Shown here piece after piece: positions 36,949 to 46,542 of a stretch of DNA of 64,000 nucleotides (positions are counted from its first letter, which is position 1; every line of letters begins with the position of its first letter). The stretch covers positions 124,001 through 188,000 of the forward strand of contig JBFXHX010000002.1 in the NCBI GenBank assembly GCA_050176585.1, given 5' to 3'. A model generated the notes under the pieces. The model did not search any database and had not been told where the DNA came from. It saw only the letters and a program-made list of their open reading frames with translations. The stretch is from CAYYWP01 sp050176585 (GTDB taxonomy: Bacteria > Desulfobacterota > Binatia > HRBIN30 > CADEER01). The position numbers and the translations under genes were made by a program.

Positions 36949-38118
36949 CTATTTCGCTTCACCGGCCCACGCCGCGACCGGGATCGGTACCCGGGCGGTG
37001 CCGATGGCGAACACCACGCCGGCGGCGATTGGCATCACGGCGACGAGCGTGAACATCACGCGGTAGCCGAACGCCTCGGCGACGAGGCCGAAGGCGGACG
37101 CGCTCGCCGCCAGGCCCAACGTGAACGCGCCGCTGAACAGCGCTTGCGAACGGCCGAGTTGCGCCTCGCCGGCCAAATCGACCACGAGCGCATGCAGGGT
37201 CGGATAGGTGACGCCCTGCGCCAAACCCAACACGGCTCCCGCCGCGAGCAACGACGGCACGCTGTGGACGCGGCTGAACCAGAACATCGCGCAGGCAAGC
37301 GCCATCAGCGCCGGCACGATGACCTGGCGGCGGCCGAAGGAGTCGGAGAGGCCAGCCGCCATGACGCGCGACAGAATGCAGGCGCTGGTATACGCGGCAG
37401 AATAGAATCCGATGCGGCCCAGCCCTTCGTCGGTGATGAACGTCGGCATGAACGTGTGCACCGCGCCGAAGCCGAGCCCGATGAGAAACATGGTGGCCGC
37501 CACGATCCAGTGCACGCCGTGCAGCCGACGTTCGCCGGGAACGCGAGCGCGCCGAGCGGCCGCGGCCTCGCGCAGCGGCAGCGCCAAGATCAGCGCTACT
37601 ACGGAGCAGAATGCAGTGGCTGCGAACAGCGCATCGAACCCGCCGCGAATGACGATCTCCTCGCCGACGCCGGCCGAAACCGCGTGCGTGACCACGGTGG
37701 AGAGCCCGAAGACGCCGAGCGCCTGCGCGCGCCGGTTCGGCGGGGCGAATGCAGCGGCAAAGGTCGTGGTCGCGGTGAAGGACGCGGACAGGCTCACGCC
37801 CTGCAGAAAGCGCAGCGCGTACATGGACGGCCCGAGCGAATCCACGAACAGAAAGCCGATCGCGGCTAGCGTGAGCCCGATAGCCCCGGAGAAGAGGAAG
37901 ATGCGACGGCCCCACCGATCGATGGTCAACCCGACGAAGGGCAGCGCCGCCATCGAGGCGAACCCGGCTGTCCCCATCACCCACCCGATCACCGCGTCGC
38001 CCGCTCCCAGCGTGCGCAGGTGCAGCGGCAGTAGAAAGTATGCGGTCAGATTCAAAAAGAGGAACAGGTTCGCCAAGGTGACGCGCAAGAAGGGGGCGCT
38101 GAGCAGGCGATCGGACAT
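36949..38118 (-). CDS. MFS transporter
   Basis: This 389-residue major facilitator superfamily protein has 12 predicted membrane segments. The loop motif DRWGRRIFLFSGAIG after helix 2 is characteristic. It resembles the MFS protein encoded at 39758-40912 at almost every conserved position, for example TAYFLLPLHLRTLGAGDAVI against TAYFLLPLHLRELGAGEAVI. No substrate is indicated. A gene for an SLC13 carrier lies between the two. Start ATG 38118 (MSDRLLSAPFLR) matches its paralog's start. Confidence 0.88.
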   Translation of the reverse strand: MSDRLLSAPFLRVTLANLFLFLNLTAYFLLPLHLRTLGAGDAVIGWVMGTAGFASMAALPFVGLTIDRWGRRIFLFSGAIGLTLAAIGFLFVDSLGPSMYALRFLQGVSLSASFTATTTFAAAFAPPNRRAQALGVFGLSTVVTHAVSAGVGEEIVIRGGFDALFAATAFCSVVALILALPLREAAAARRARVPGERRLHGVHWIVAATMFLIGLGFGAVHTFMPTFITDEGLGRIGFYSAAYTSACILSRVMAAGLSDSFGRRQVIVPALMALACAMFWFSRVHSVPSLLAAGAVLGLAQGVTYPTLHALVVDLAGEAQLGRSQALFSGAFTLGLAASASAFGLVAEAFGYRVMFTLVAVMPIAAGVVFAIGTARVPIPVAAWAGEAK

Positions 38119-38209
38119 TACCGCTGACCGGCTATCTCAGTCTGGCGCGGTGACTCAAGCCCGCTATCCCGCGTAGGCGATCGGCTCAAATTCCTGGCGC
38201 GTGACCGGC

Positions 38210-39679
38210 TCAGCGCGCCACCAGGCCGAACCATAAGGTCAGGAGTACGACGCCCACGCAGTCCAGCACCACGCCATAGCGGATCATCTGCCGCTGGGTC
38301 ACGTAACCGGTGGCGTAGACCATCGCGTTCGGCGCTGTCGACACCGGCAGCATGAAGCCGAACGTGCAGGCCACCGTCGCCGCGAGACCGAGGCCGAGCG
38401 CATCGCCGCCTACCTGTGCGCTCACCGCCATCACCACCGGCACCACCATGTTGGCGCTCGCGGTGTTCGATGCGGTTTCAGAAACGGCGATCGCCAGCGC
38501 GCACGACATGAACACGGTCAGCACGCGGTAATCCACGGGTACGTACGCGGCGAGCGTCTCGCCGAGCGCCTGCGCGAGCCCACTGTGTATCATCAGCTGG
38601 CCGAGACACATCCCGCCAGCGAACAGCAGCACCACCGGCCAGTCGATCTCGGCGAGATCGCGCAGCTCCAAGATCGGCCGGTCGTCCGCCCGGTCTCTGT
38701 GCAGCCAGAACAGCGGCGCGGTCACGAGCACCGGCACGACCGCCTCGGGCAGATGGTTGTCGAAGAAGGCCGCGGCGGATGGCCACGCTAGGCTGAGCAG
38801 CGAGGGAGCGATCCAGAGCACGCCCGCGGACAGCAGCGCCGCGGCGACCCATTTTTCCACCGGCCGCCAGGGACCGAGCGCCGCATAGCGCGCGACCATT
38901 TGGGCGCGATCGTAACGGAGCGCCAGCCGTTCGTGGCGGAAGGCAAACGACAGGTACGCCATCATGATCAGCAAGCAGGCGAACGTCACCGGGAACACCT
39001 TCACCACCCACTCGCCGAAGCCGATGCGCTGTCCGGTCGCCTGCTCGATCAATCCGATGCCGATCAGATTGGGTGGGGTGCCGACCGGGGTGAACAAGCC
39101 CCCAACCGACGCCGAATAGGTGACGATCAGCATGAGCGCTGCCCCATAAGTCGGCGTGGCCCTGCGAGATTCACCGCCAATCATGGCTAGGAGGACGGCC
39201 TGCGCGATCGGCAGCATCATGGCGGTCACCGCCGTATTGCTCATCCAAGCCGACAACGCGGCGGTGGTGACACCGAGCAACAGGAACGCGCGCAATGGGT
39301 CGCTGCCGACGGCGCGCAGCGCCAGGGCGCCGTATGCGATCCGTTCGCTCAAGTGGTGCTTGAAGGTCACGCGGGCCAGCAGAAAGCTGCCGATGAACAA
39401 CGCGATCAGCGGATTGCCGAAGCCGCCGAATGCCTTCTCCACGGGAGCCACGCCGAACACGACGCAGAGCGCGGGCCCGAGCAATGCCGTCGCGGCGAGC
39501 GGCAGGGCCTCGCTGATCCACAGCGTGGCGATCACCATCAACACGGCGGTCAGTCGCCGCCCCGTCTCCGGCACCCCCGGCAGGGGGAACGCATACGCAG
39601 TTGCGGCCAACAGCACCGCTACCGCCACCACCGTCGCGCGCGACCGCCCGCCCATCGGGCGCGCCCCCCCCTGATCCAT
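38210..39679 (-). CDS. SLC13/DASS-type anion or dicarboxylate permease
   Basis: The 489-residue protein has about 11-12 membrane segments. The two SNT motifs of the divalent anion:sodium symporter family are visible as WMSNTAVTAMMLPIA and SETASNTASANMVVPV. The GTPPNLIGIGL segment precedes a conserved helix. These carriers move dicarboxylates or sulfate with Na ions. AAGGAG lies eight bases before the ATG at 39679. It sits between two MFS paralogs on the same strand, so the three may be cotranscribed. Confidence 0.88.
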   Translation of the reverse strand: MDQGGARPMGGRSRATVVAVAVLLAATAYAFPLPGVPETGRRLTAVLMVIATLWISEALPLAATALLGPALCVVFGVAPVEKAFGGFGNPLIALFIGSFLLARVTFKHHLSERIAYGALALRAVGSDPLRAFLLLGVTTAALSAWMSNTAVTAMMLPIAQAVLLAMIGGESRRATPTYGAALMLIVTYSASVGGLFTPVGTPPNLIGIGLIEQATGQRIGFGEWVVKVFPVTFACLLIMMAYLSFAFRHERLALRYDRAQMVARYAALGPWRPVEKWVAAALLSAGVLWIAPSLLSLAWPSAAAFFDNHLPEAVVPVLVTAPLFWLHRDRADDRPILELRDLAEIDWPVVLLFAGGMCLGQLMIHSGLAQALGETLAAYVPVDYRVLTVFMSCALAIAVSETASNTASANMVVPVVMAVSAQVGGDALGLGLAATVACTFGFMLPVSTAPNAMVYATGYVTQRQMIRYGVVLDCVGVVLLTLWFGLVAR

Positions 39680-39757
39680 CGCTGCCGCTCCTTAGCGGCC
39701 GGGCCGTGCCGGCGCCAGCGCGGCGGCGCGCGCGCACTCCACCGCGCAGCGTCCGCC

Positions 39758-40912
39758 TCAGGATTTCGCCGCGCTCGGCACGCGCCAGGTACCCAGCGCG
39801 AGCAGCGGTATTGCCAGCAGCGGCATGAAAGCGGCCATTCGGAACATTGGGCGATAGCCGAGCGCCTCGGCGACGAAGCCGAACAGAAACGCGCTCGCGG
39901 CGATGCCGAGGTTGAATGCCCCGTTGAAGAGTGCTTGCGAACGCCCGAGCTGCGCCTCGCCGGCCAGGTCGACGACGAGCGCGTGCAGGGTCGGATAGGT
40001 GATCCCCTGCGCGAGGCCGAACACGGCCGCGGCGGCCAACAGCGAGGGCATGCCGCCCACCGAGCCGAAGCAGAAGATCGCCGCCGCCAATACCACCAGC
40101 GCAGGCACCACGACCGTCAGCCGGCCGAAGGCGTCGGAGATACCGGCGCCGATCAGCCGCGACAGCACCGCCGACCCCGCGAACGCGGCGGAGAACAATC
40201 CGATGCGGCCAAACGCCTCGCCGGTGATGAACGTCGGCATGAACGTCACAACCGCTCCGAAGCCGAGGCCCAGGAGCGCCATGACGACGGCCAACACCCA
40301 ATGTGCCGTATGAAGGCGCCGCTCCGCGGCCGTGGCCGTGCGCCGGCTCGCGACGTTCTCGTCGCGGAGCGGAATCGCCAGCGCGACCGACAGCAGCGCG
40401 GTGAACGCGCTCCCCGCGAACAGCGCGGAGAACCCGTAGCGGCGCACGAGCTCCTCGCCGATGCCCGCGGCGACGGCATTGGTGATCATCGTTGACGCAC
40501 CGAACAGGCCGAGCGCCTGGGCGCGGCGCCGCGGAGGTGCGAACTCGGCTGCCAACGTGGTCGTCGCCGTGAAGCCGGCGGAGAAACTGAAACCCTGCAG
40601 AACGCGCAGCGCATACATGGGCCCGCCGAGCGCGTCGATGAGCTGAAAGCCGAAGGAGCAGAGCGCGAATCCCAAGATCCCGCCGATGAGGAACGCGCGG
40701 CGGCCCCACCGATCGATGGTCATGCCGACGATGGGCAGCGCGACGATCGAGGCCAGCCCCGCGGTACCCATCACGGCCCCGATCACCGCTTCGCCCGCGC
40801 CGAGTTCGCGCAGATGCAGCGGCAGCAGGAAGTACGCGGTGAAACTCAGGAAGAAGAAGAAATTCACCAGCGTGATGCGCAGAAAGCGGCCGCTGAGCAC
40901 GCGATCCGACAT
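39758..40912 (-). CDS. MFS transporter, paralog of the gene at 36949-38118
   Basis: This 384-residue protein has 12 predicted membrane segments. It is a close paralog of the other MFS gene in this cluster; both share MGTAGxASxxALPxVGxTIDRWGRR and FGAVxTFMPTFIT blocks. Start ATG 40912 (MSDRVLSGRFLR) aligns with the paralog; the frame stays open to 40951 (MPIRRIRIG...) without support. Substrate unknown. Duplication on both sides of the SLC13 gene suggests a local duplication event. Confidence 0.87.
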   Translation of the reverse strand: MSDRVLSGRFLRITLVNFFFFLSFTAYFLLPLHLRELGAGEAVIGAVMGTAGLASIVALPIVGMTIDRWGRRAFLIGGILGFALCSFGFQLIDALGGPMYALRVLQGFSFSAGFTATTTLAAEFAPPRRRAQALGLFGASTMITNAVAAGIGEELVRRYGFSALFAGSAFTALLSVALAIPLRDENVASRRTATAAERRLHTAHWVLAVVMALLGLGFGAVVTFMPTFITGEAFGRIGLFSAAFAGSAVLSRLIGAGISDAFGRLTVVVPALVVLAAAIFCFGSVGGMPSLLAAAAVFGLAQGITYPTLHALVVDLAGEAQLGRSQALFNGAFNLGIAASAFLFGFVAEALGYRPMFRMAAFMPLLAIPLLALGTWRVPSAAKS

Positions 40913-41002
40913 GCCGATCGCCGGCCCTATCCGAATGCGCCGGATCGGCACAAGTGGCCCGCGCCACCCCGGCGCGGCGGCACCGCCGGCCCCGCGCGCC
41001 GC

Positions 41003-42208
41003 TCAACGACGCCGGCGGCGCGGCTCGCCGAACGGCGCTCCCCGGCGCACCATCGCGCCGCCGAACCGGTCGTGCAGCGCGTCGAGCGCGCGGGCGACGC
41101 GGCGATCGCGCTCGCCGGCGCGGTCGAACAACGGCAACTGACGCTCGCCGTCGACGAGCGAGACGGAGACGCCGACGAGTCGGATCGGCTGGTGGGTCGT
41201 ATCCGCTCGTGCGAGCAACTGCCGCGCCGCCGGCCAGATCGCCTCCGTCGTGTCCGCCGGCTGCGGCAGCGCCACCTGTCGCGTCACGGTGGTGAAATTT
41301 GCGCTGCGCAACTTCACGTGCACCGTATGCCCGAGAGAGCCAGCGCGGCGCAGCCGGTGCGCGACCTCTTCCACCAACTGCAGCAGCGCGTTGCCCACCG
41401 CGGCGCGATCGCGCACGTCCTCGTCGAACGTGATCTCGCGCGCGATCGACTTGCGCCGATGGTCGGGCACGACCTGGCGCGCGTCCTCGCCGCGCGCCAG
41501 GGCTCGGAAGTGTTCGCCGAGCGACTCGCCAAACGCGGCCATCAACTGCTCCGGCGCGGCGCGCGCCACCGCGCCGATGGTGGTGAAGCCCAGCCGGTGA
41601 AAGGCGGCGACCGTCTTCGGCCCGACCCCCCACAAGCGCTGCACTGGGAGATCGGCGAGGAAGCTCGTGATGTCGGCGGCGTTCACTGCGACGAGGCCGT
41701 CCGGCTTGCGCAGGTCGGAGGCGATCTTCGCCACGAACTTGTTCGGCGCGACCCCGATCGATGCGGTCAGGCGCTCCTCCGCGCGCACGTCGGTCTTGAT
41801 CCGGCCCGCGATCTCGACGCCATCGCCGAACAGCGCGCGGCTGCCGGTCACGTCGAGGAACGCCTCATCGATGCTGAGCGGCTCGACGAGATCCGTGTAG
41901 CGGGCGAGGATGTCCATGAAGCGCCGCGACACCTCCGCGTAGAGCGCCATCCGGGGCCGCAGAAATACGGCATTGGGACAGCGCCGGTACGCTTCCGAGA
42001 TTGGCATCGCCGAGTGAATGCCGAACAAGCGGGCTTCGTAGCTCGCCGCCGACACCACACCGCGGCCGCTGCCGCGGCGCGGGTCGGCGCCGACCACCAC
42101 CGGGCGGCCGGCGAGCGCCGGATTCTCGCGCACCTCCACAGCGGCGTAGAAGGCGTCGAGATCGGCGTGCAAGATCGTACGCGTCTGCTGGCGCGCGTCG
42201 GCGACCAT
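41003..42208 (-). CDS. dinB: DNA polymerase IV (Y-family, translesion)
   Basis: This 401-residue polymerase copies past DNA lesions. The catalytic signature is LHADLDAFYAAVEVRENP with its first aspartates, followed by the YEARLFGIHSAMPISEA finger region and LSIDEAFLDVT, which supplies the last acidic residues. A helix-hairpin-helix segment (WGVGPKTVAAFHRLG) is present. Start ATG 42208 gives MVADARQQTRTILHADLD. It is divergent from the AsmA-like gene with 124 bases between them. No LexA site was checked. Confidence 0.94.
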   Translation of the reverse strand: MVADARQQTRTILHADLDAFYAAVEVRENPALAGRPVVVGADPRRGSGRGVVSAASYEARLFGIHSAMPISEAYRRCPNAVFLRPRMALYAEVSRRFMDILARYTDLVEPLSIDEAFLDVTGSRALFGDGVEIAGRIKTDVRAEERLTASIGVAPNKFVAKIASDLRKPDGLVAVNAADITSFLADLPVQRLWGVGPKTVAAFHRLGFTTIGAVARAAPEQLMAAFGESLGEHFRALARGEDARQVVPDHRRKSIAREITFDEDVRDRAAVGNALLQLVEEVAHRLRRAGSLGHTVHVKLRSANFTTVTRQVALPQPADTTEAIWPAARQLLARADTTHQPIRLVGVSVSLVDGERQLPLFDRAGERDRRVARALDALHDRFGGAMVRRGAPFGEPRRRRR

Positions 42209-42332
42209 GTCGGCGCATCTTTGACCGCGGCCGACGCTGTGGTCTAGTGCCGGTCATGTCCGCTCGCTTCGCTCGCGCCGGGCGCACCCCTGCGATGTCG
42301 GCTGTCGCGGCGGCACCGGGGCCCGACCATCC

Positions 42333-44333
42333 ATGTGGCGCTGGCTGGTAGGCGTAGCGGTTGTCCTCCTGGTCGCCGCCGGCGTCACATTCGTGGCCGG
42401 TTCGCGGCTCGATGCATATCTCGATGCGCACCGCGAGGCGTTCGCCGCGCGCGCCAGCGCCGAGCTCGGTAGGACGGTGCAGTTCGGCGCGCTCGAGGTC
42501 TCGCTGCGCGGCGGTTTGAGCGCCCGGATGACCGACCTCCGGATTGCCGAGGATCCGCGGTACGGCACCGGGGATTTCATCCACGCGAACGAGGCGCGAG
42601 TCGAGCTGTCGCTCTTCCCGGCATTGCTCGGCACCTACCATGTGCGGCGGATCGTCTTGGATGGCATCTCCGCAGTGCTGATCCGCGATCCGGCGGGTTG
42701 GAACGTCGGCTCGCTGCTCGCGCGGGCGCTGCCGGCTCGGCGGGATGCCGAACCGGTTCCGGCGAACCGCGTCGCAGGGATTGCCGCGCCGGCCCGGTTG
42801 GCGACGATCGCAGCGCTGGTAATCCGCAACGGCCGCGTGCAGATGATCGATCGCGCTCAGCAGCCGCCGCGTGTGTTCGAGGTCCGCGAGCTGACCGCGA
42901 CAGCGCGGGAGCTCCGCCGCGACAGCGGCGAGGTCACGATGGCGGCAGCGGTGTTCGGCAGCACGAGCGCGAACGTGCACATCTCCGGCCGCCTGAAGCC
43001 CGGCGACCCTCCGCTCGCCGATGTCGCCGTGCAGTGGGCGCCAGTACCGATCTCCGAGCTGCAGCCGTACCTCCCGCAGCTGGCGGAACGGAAAGTGCGC
43101 GCACTGGTGGGCGGCGACCTGCGCTTGCACGGCGCCATTCACGACGCGTCCCGGAGCTCGTCGGCTGACGCCGGCCTCCGCGACGTAGCGCTCGTCACCA
43201 CAGCGTTAACCGTGCTGCGCGAGCTCTCCGGGACGCTGCGTTTCACCGAAGCGGCGGTCGAGCTGACCGGCGCGCTCGCGGAGGTGGGCGGAGAAGCGTC
43301 GCTGTCGTTCCACTGTCGCGGCGCGGCACCCGGCGACCCGGCGCTCGATTGCGATGTCGCCGCGGATGCTCTGCCGCTGGCGCGATTCGGTCTCGGCCGT
43401 TCTCGCGACGAGCTGCGCGGCGTCACGGCGCGCGCGCAACTGCGAGCGCCGGAGGCGACACCAGCGGTCCACGCCGAGCTGCGCATCGCGGCCGGCCAGG
43501 TGAACGGCGCGCCGTTTCGCGACCTCTCCGCGGTGGCGCGCGCACAGCGCGGCACTTGCGTGATCGAGACGTTCAACGCGCACGCCTTCGACGGCAGCGT
43601 GAGCGGCGAGGCGACCTGCAGCGTTCCCGACAGCGGTGTTTCCGCGTGCGACATCCATGCGGTCGCCGCCGGCGTGCAAGTGGGCCCATTGGTCGCCAGT
43701 GTGCGCCCCGGCGAGGATCACGTGAGCGGCCGCTTGGATGCCGATCTCCACCTGTCCGCTAGCGGGCGCGACGAACGCAGCTGGCGCGAAACCCTGCGCG
43801 GCAATGGATCGGTGCGCGTGCAACAGGGCGCGCTTAAACGCGTCAACCTGGCCAGAGTGTTGCTCGGCCAACTGGACGGTGCCGCCGTGCTGTTCGGCGG
43901 CGACGACAAAACGACCGTCTTCGAACAGCTCAGCGCGAGCATACGCATCGAAGCAGAAGAAATCCGCAGCCCGGACGTGCGCATGACCGCGGCCGATTTC
44001 ACGGTCGATGCGCACGGCAGCGCGGCGTTCTCCGGCCGCCTCGCTTTCGACGGCGTGCTCACCACCTCTCCCGCGCTCGGGAGCTCGCTGTTGCGGAGCG
44101 TTCCCGTGCTCGGACGGCTCTCCCACAGCGCGGGCGGCGCGGTCGCAATCCCTTTCCAACTGCGCGGCACGTTCGAGAATCCGCGAGTCCTACCCGACTC
44201 GACGGCGATCGCGCGCAGCGTCGGGCGCGGCGCGGCATCCGCGATCGAGGCCTTGTTTAAAGCCGCCGATCGGAGCCGCGGGAAAGGCGAAAAGAGCCTC
44301 CGCGACGGGCTCGATCGACTGCTGGGGCGGTGA
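42333..44333 (+). CDS. AsmA-family protein
   Basis: The 666-residue protein has a single N-terminal membrane anchor (VGVAVVLLVAAGVTFVAG) and a long periplasmic beta-rich repetitive body, the layout of AsmA-like proteins thought to carry lipids between the inner and outer membranes. The N-terminal block LGRTVQFGALEVSLRGGLSA and DLRIAEDPRYG match the AsmA/DUF748 start. The C-terminal region, including LARVLLGQLDGAAVLFGGDD, is the usual AsmA C-terminal domain. The partner substrate is unknown. It stands alone between dinB and ompA-like genes. Confidence 0.82.
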   Translation: MWRWLVGVAVVLLVAAGVTFVAGSRLDAYLDAHREAFAARASAELGRTVQFGALEVSLRGGLSARMTDLRIAEDPRYGTGDFIHANEARVELSLFPALLGTYHVRRIVLDGISAVLIRDPAGWNVGSLLARALPARRDAEPVPANRVAGIAAPARLATIAALVIRNGRVQMIDRAQQPPRVFEVRELTATARELRRDSGEVTMAAAVFGSTSANVHISGRLKPGDPPLADVAVQWAPVPISELQPYLPQLAERKVRALVGGDLRLHGAIHDASRSSSADAGLRDVALVTTALTVLRELSGTLRFTEAAVELTGALAEVGGEASLSFHCRGAAPGDPALDCDVAADALPLARFGLGRSRDELRGVTARAQLRAPEATPAVHAELRIAAGQVNGAPFRDLSAVARAQRGTCVIETFNAHAFDGSVSGEATCSVPDSGVSACDIHAVAAGVQVGPLVASVRPGEDHVSGRLDADLHLSASGRDERSWRETLRGNGSVRVQQGALKRVNLARVLLGQLDGAAVLFGGDDKTTVFEQLSASIRIEAEEIRSPDVRMTAADFTVDAHGSAAFSGRLAFDGVLTTSPALGSSLLRSVPVLGRLSHSAGGAVAIPFQLRGTFENPRVLPDSTAIARSVGRGAASAIEALFKAADRSRGKGEKSLRDGLDRLLGR

Positions 44334-44620
44334 TCGCGCCGCCCAACAGCAACCAGCCTGACAGCCAGCACCCTGTTCCCGCACGCTGCCGTTCCACTGC
44401 AGCGGAGCAAGTACGGCCAGCGCAGCCAAGGCGACTTCGCACACGCATAACGTACCCCGAACCGCCCTCGCCGACGACCCGCACGTTGGGAGCCGGCACG
44501 GTGTACATACGCAGCAATGCGCACCGCCGATACCCGCCGCCGGCCGGTATCGGCGCAACCGCGGCCGTGCGGGCGCCGGTCACAGCATCTCGAGTGCCGA
44601 CGGTGCTCTGACGGTGCAGA
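44334..44620. other. Region without a supported gene between asmA-like and ompA-like genes
   Basis: This is a convergent spacer. One short open frame crosses it but has low-complexity Pro/Arg/Thr content and no family features. I see no regulatory element until the terminator hairpin at 44621-44656. Confidence 0.5.
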
Positions 44621-44656
44621 AAGAAAAAAGGGGCGAGACGCGTAGCGCCTCGCCCC
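44621..44656 (-). terminator. Rho-independent terminator of the OmpA-family gene
   Basis: On the minus strand, GGGGCGAG pairs with CTCGCCCC (arms 44649-44656 and 44630-44637, loop 11 bases), then a run of T with one C break (A-rich 44621-44629 on the plus strand). It lies 25 bases after the OmpA-family stop. Both the stem and the T-run make this a classic intrinsic terminator. Confidence 0.85.
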
Positions 44657-44680
44657 CGGTCCGATCGATAATAGTGGTGG

Positions 44681-45700
44681 TTATTGATTGGTGACGACCA
44701 GCTCGGTGCGGCGGTTTTGTGCGCGGCCCTCGGGGGTCGCGTTGCTGGCGACTGGATTGGACTCGCCGAACCCGCGCGTGGTGATACGGGAAGCCGGGAT
44801 GCCGCACTTGATCAACCACTCGCGCACCGCGTTCGCGCGGCGCCGCGACAGCCCGAGGTTGTACTGCTCGGTGCCGATGCTGTCCGTGTAGCCGTCCGCC
44901 GACACGTTGATGGTCGACTCTTCCTTCAACGTCTCGCAGGCCTGCTCGAGGATGGGCACCGCGTCCGGGCGGATGTTCGACTTGTCGAAGTCGAAGTTCA
45001 CGCCGCGGAGGATGATCTTCCTCTTCGTGGGCGGCGGAGGAGGCGGCGGGGGAGCCGCTGCGGGTGCAGCCGGAGCGGGAGGCGGAGGCGCCAGCGGCGC
45101 CTGCTGCCAGGTCACACCGAGACCGGCGGTGATGTAACGAACGTCACCGACCCCGTGTACGCGCTGATAGAAGCGATTCCAACGCGCGAAGATCCCCAGC
45201 ATCAATTGATCGCTGAGTGAATAGTTCAGCCCGCCACCGGTGGACATACCCCACGAGGTATCGGTGATTGCCGAGGGGCTCTGCAGTCCGGACAGACCGC
45301 CGCCTTGCCACGTCCCATACGCTTCAAACGGGCCATACGGGAACGAGATGCGGGGGCCGGCATGGTAGCCGATGGCGACCGTATCGTCATCGCCCACGCC
45401 ACGCACGCAGCCGGTGCAGCGGTCTTCCGGTCCGTAGATGACCTGTGCCTGCGCCATCAAGCCGAGATTAAAGCGCTTGTCGCGGTCTTGATAGAACTTG
45501 TAACCGAAGAACGGTGCAATGACACCGCCGGTTGCTACATAGCGGTTCATTGCATTCAGCGGTTGCATGACACCCGCGTCCACGCCGGCGAACCAACGCC
45601 CCGGTGTCACGGCCTTCTGTGCCGATGCGATTTGCGGCACCAGTGCGATCGTCGCTGCTAGGACACTACCGGTCGCCAGCTTGCTCAAGGTTGTTCTCAT
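44681..45700 (-). CDS. OmpA-family outer-membrane protein
   Basis: The 339-residue protein has a signal peptide (to about residue 27), an eight-strand-like beta-barrel domain to about residue 200, a Pro/Ala hinge (QAPLAPPPPAPAAPAAAP), and a C-terminal peptidoglycan-binding OmpA domain (about 225-338). That domain carries VNFDFDKSNIRPDAVPIL and GESNPVASNATPEGRAQNRR. It tethers the outer membrane to the cell wall. GGAGGAGG precedes ATG 45700 by eight bases; an upstream open extension to 45796 is not signal-like. The region upstream is unusually A+T-rich. A strong terminator follows. Confidence 0.9.
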   Translation of the reverse strand: MRTTLSKLATGSVLAATIALVPQIASAQKAVTPGRWFAGVDAGVMQPLNAMNRYVATGGVIAPFFGYKFYQDRDKRFNLGLMAQAQVIYGPEDRCTGCVRGVGDDDTVAIGYHAGPRISFPYGPFEAYGTWQGGGLSGLQSPSAITDTSWGMSTGGGLNYSLSDQLMLGIFARWNRFYQRVHGVGDVRYITAGLGVTWQQAPLAPPPPAPAAPAAAPPPPPPPPTKRKIILRGVNFDFDKSNIRPDAVPILEQACETLKEESTINVSADGYTDSIGTEQYNLGLSRRRANAVREWLIKCGIPASRITTRGFGESNPVASNATPEGRAQNRRTELVVTNQ

Positions 45701-45897
45701 CAATGCCACCTCCTCCGCAAAACGAAACCGGTTCTTCAGCTCAAATGACAACGTTTTCGCGTTTGCCACACTGAGCCCAAATGTCAAGCTGGCCAAACCA
45801 TAAGTTTTTGGTTTGACGGCTTAGCATTGGCTACTAACACATTTCATCGCCGGACCAGACGGTGACACATGAACGGCAAAGCCGCAATCTGCCGGGT

Positions 45898-46497
45898 TCA
45901 CATTTCGCGCCGGCCCTCGAGCGCTTTACCGAGCGTCGCCAGATCGGCGTACTCAACATCGCCGCCCATGGGTAGGCCGTGCGCGATCCGCGTGACGCGA
46001 ACCCCGAGCGGTTTGATCAGACGCGCGAGATATAACGCAGTAGCTTCACCTTCAGTGGTCGGATTTGTGGCGATGATCACCTCGCGCAGCTCGCCCGCGC
46101 CGAGCCGGCGGAGCAGCGGAGCGATGTGCAGATCATCCGGGCCGATGCCCTCGAGCGGCGCGAGAGTTCCGCCGAGCACGTGATATCGACCGCGAAATCC
46201 GCCCGAGCGTTCCACCGCGGCGAGATCGGCTGATTCTTCCACGACGCACAGCACGTCAGAGTGGCGCTGGGGATCGCCGCAGATCTCGCAGGGATCGCCG
46301 CCGGCGAGCGAGCAGCAAATCGAGCACGTATGCAGGTCCTCGCGCAGCGCCGTCAGCGCGCTGGCCAGCGCGTCGACATCCTGCCGTTCAGCTCGGCTCA
46401 GATGAAAGGCGAGACGCGTCGCGGTCTTTTCACCGATACCCGGAAGCTTCGTGAGCTCCTGAATCAAGCGCGCCAATGGCGCCGGTACGTTTGCCAT
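45898..46497 (-). CDS. recR: Recombination mediator protein RecR
   Basis: The 199-residue protein binds gapped DNA with RecF/RecO and loads RecA. It has a helix-hairpin-helix (LTKLPGIGEKTATRLAFHLS), a four-cysteine zinc finger (CSICCSLAGGDPCEIC) and a TOPRIM domain (VLCVVEESADLAAVERSGGF). Start ATG 46497 follows GGAGGAGG. It is the third gene of the dnaX-ybaB-recR set, a widely conserved order; the gap from ybaB is 45 bases. Confidence 0.95.
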   Translation of the reverse strand: MANVPAPLARLIQELTKLPGIGEKTATRLAFHLSRAERQDVDALASALTALREDLHTCSICCSLAGGDPCEICGDPQRHSDVLCVVEESADLAAVERSGGFRGRYHVLGGTLAPLEGIGPDDLHIAPLLRRLGAGELREVIIATNPTTEGEATALYLARLIKPLGVRVTRIAHGLPMGGDVEYADLATLGKALEGRREM

Positions 46498-46542
46498 CGC
46501 GGAGCCCCCCTCCTCCACCCCGCCCGTCGCGCGGCGAGCACG

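Noticed and set aside
39171..41633. An 820-residue minus-strand open frame across the SLC13 and MFS genes
   Set aside because: Arg/Ala/Gly-rich shadow of supported genes in another frame; no membrane pattern or motifs.
45759..45787. TTGACA upstream of the OmpA-family gene as a promoter
   Set aside because: The -35 box is perfect on the minus strand, but no acceptable -10 is found at 16-18 bases. The region is A+T-rich and may hold a promoter, but I could not place it.
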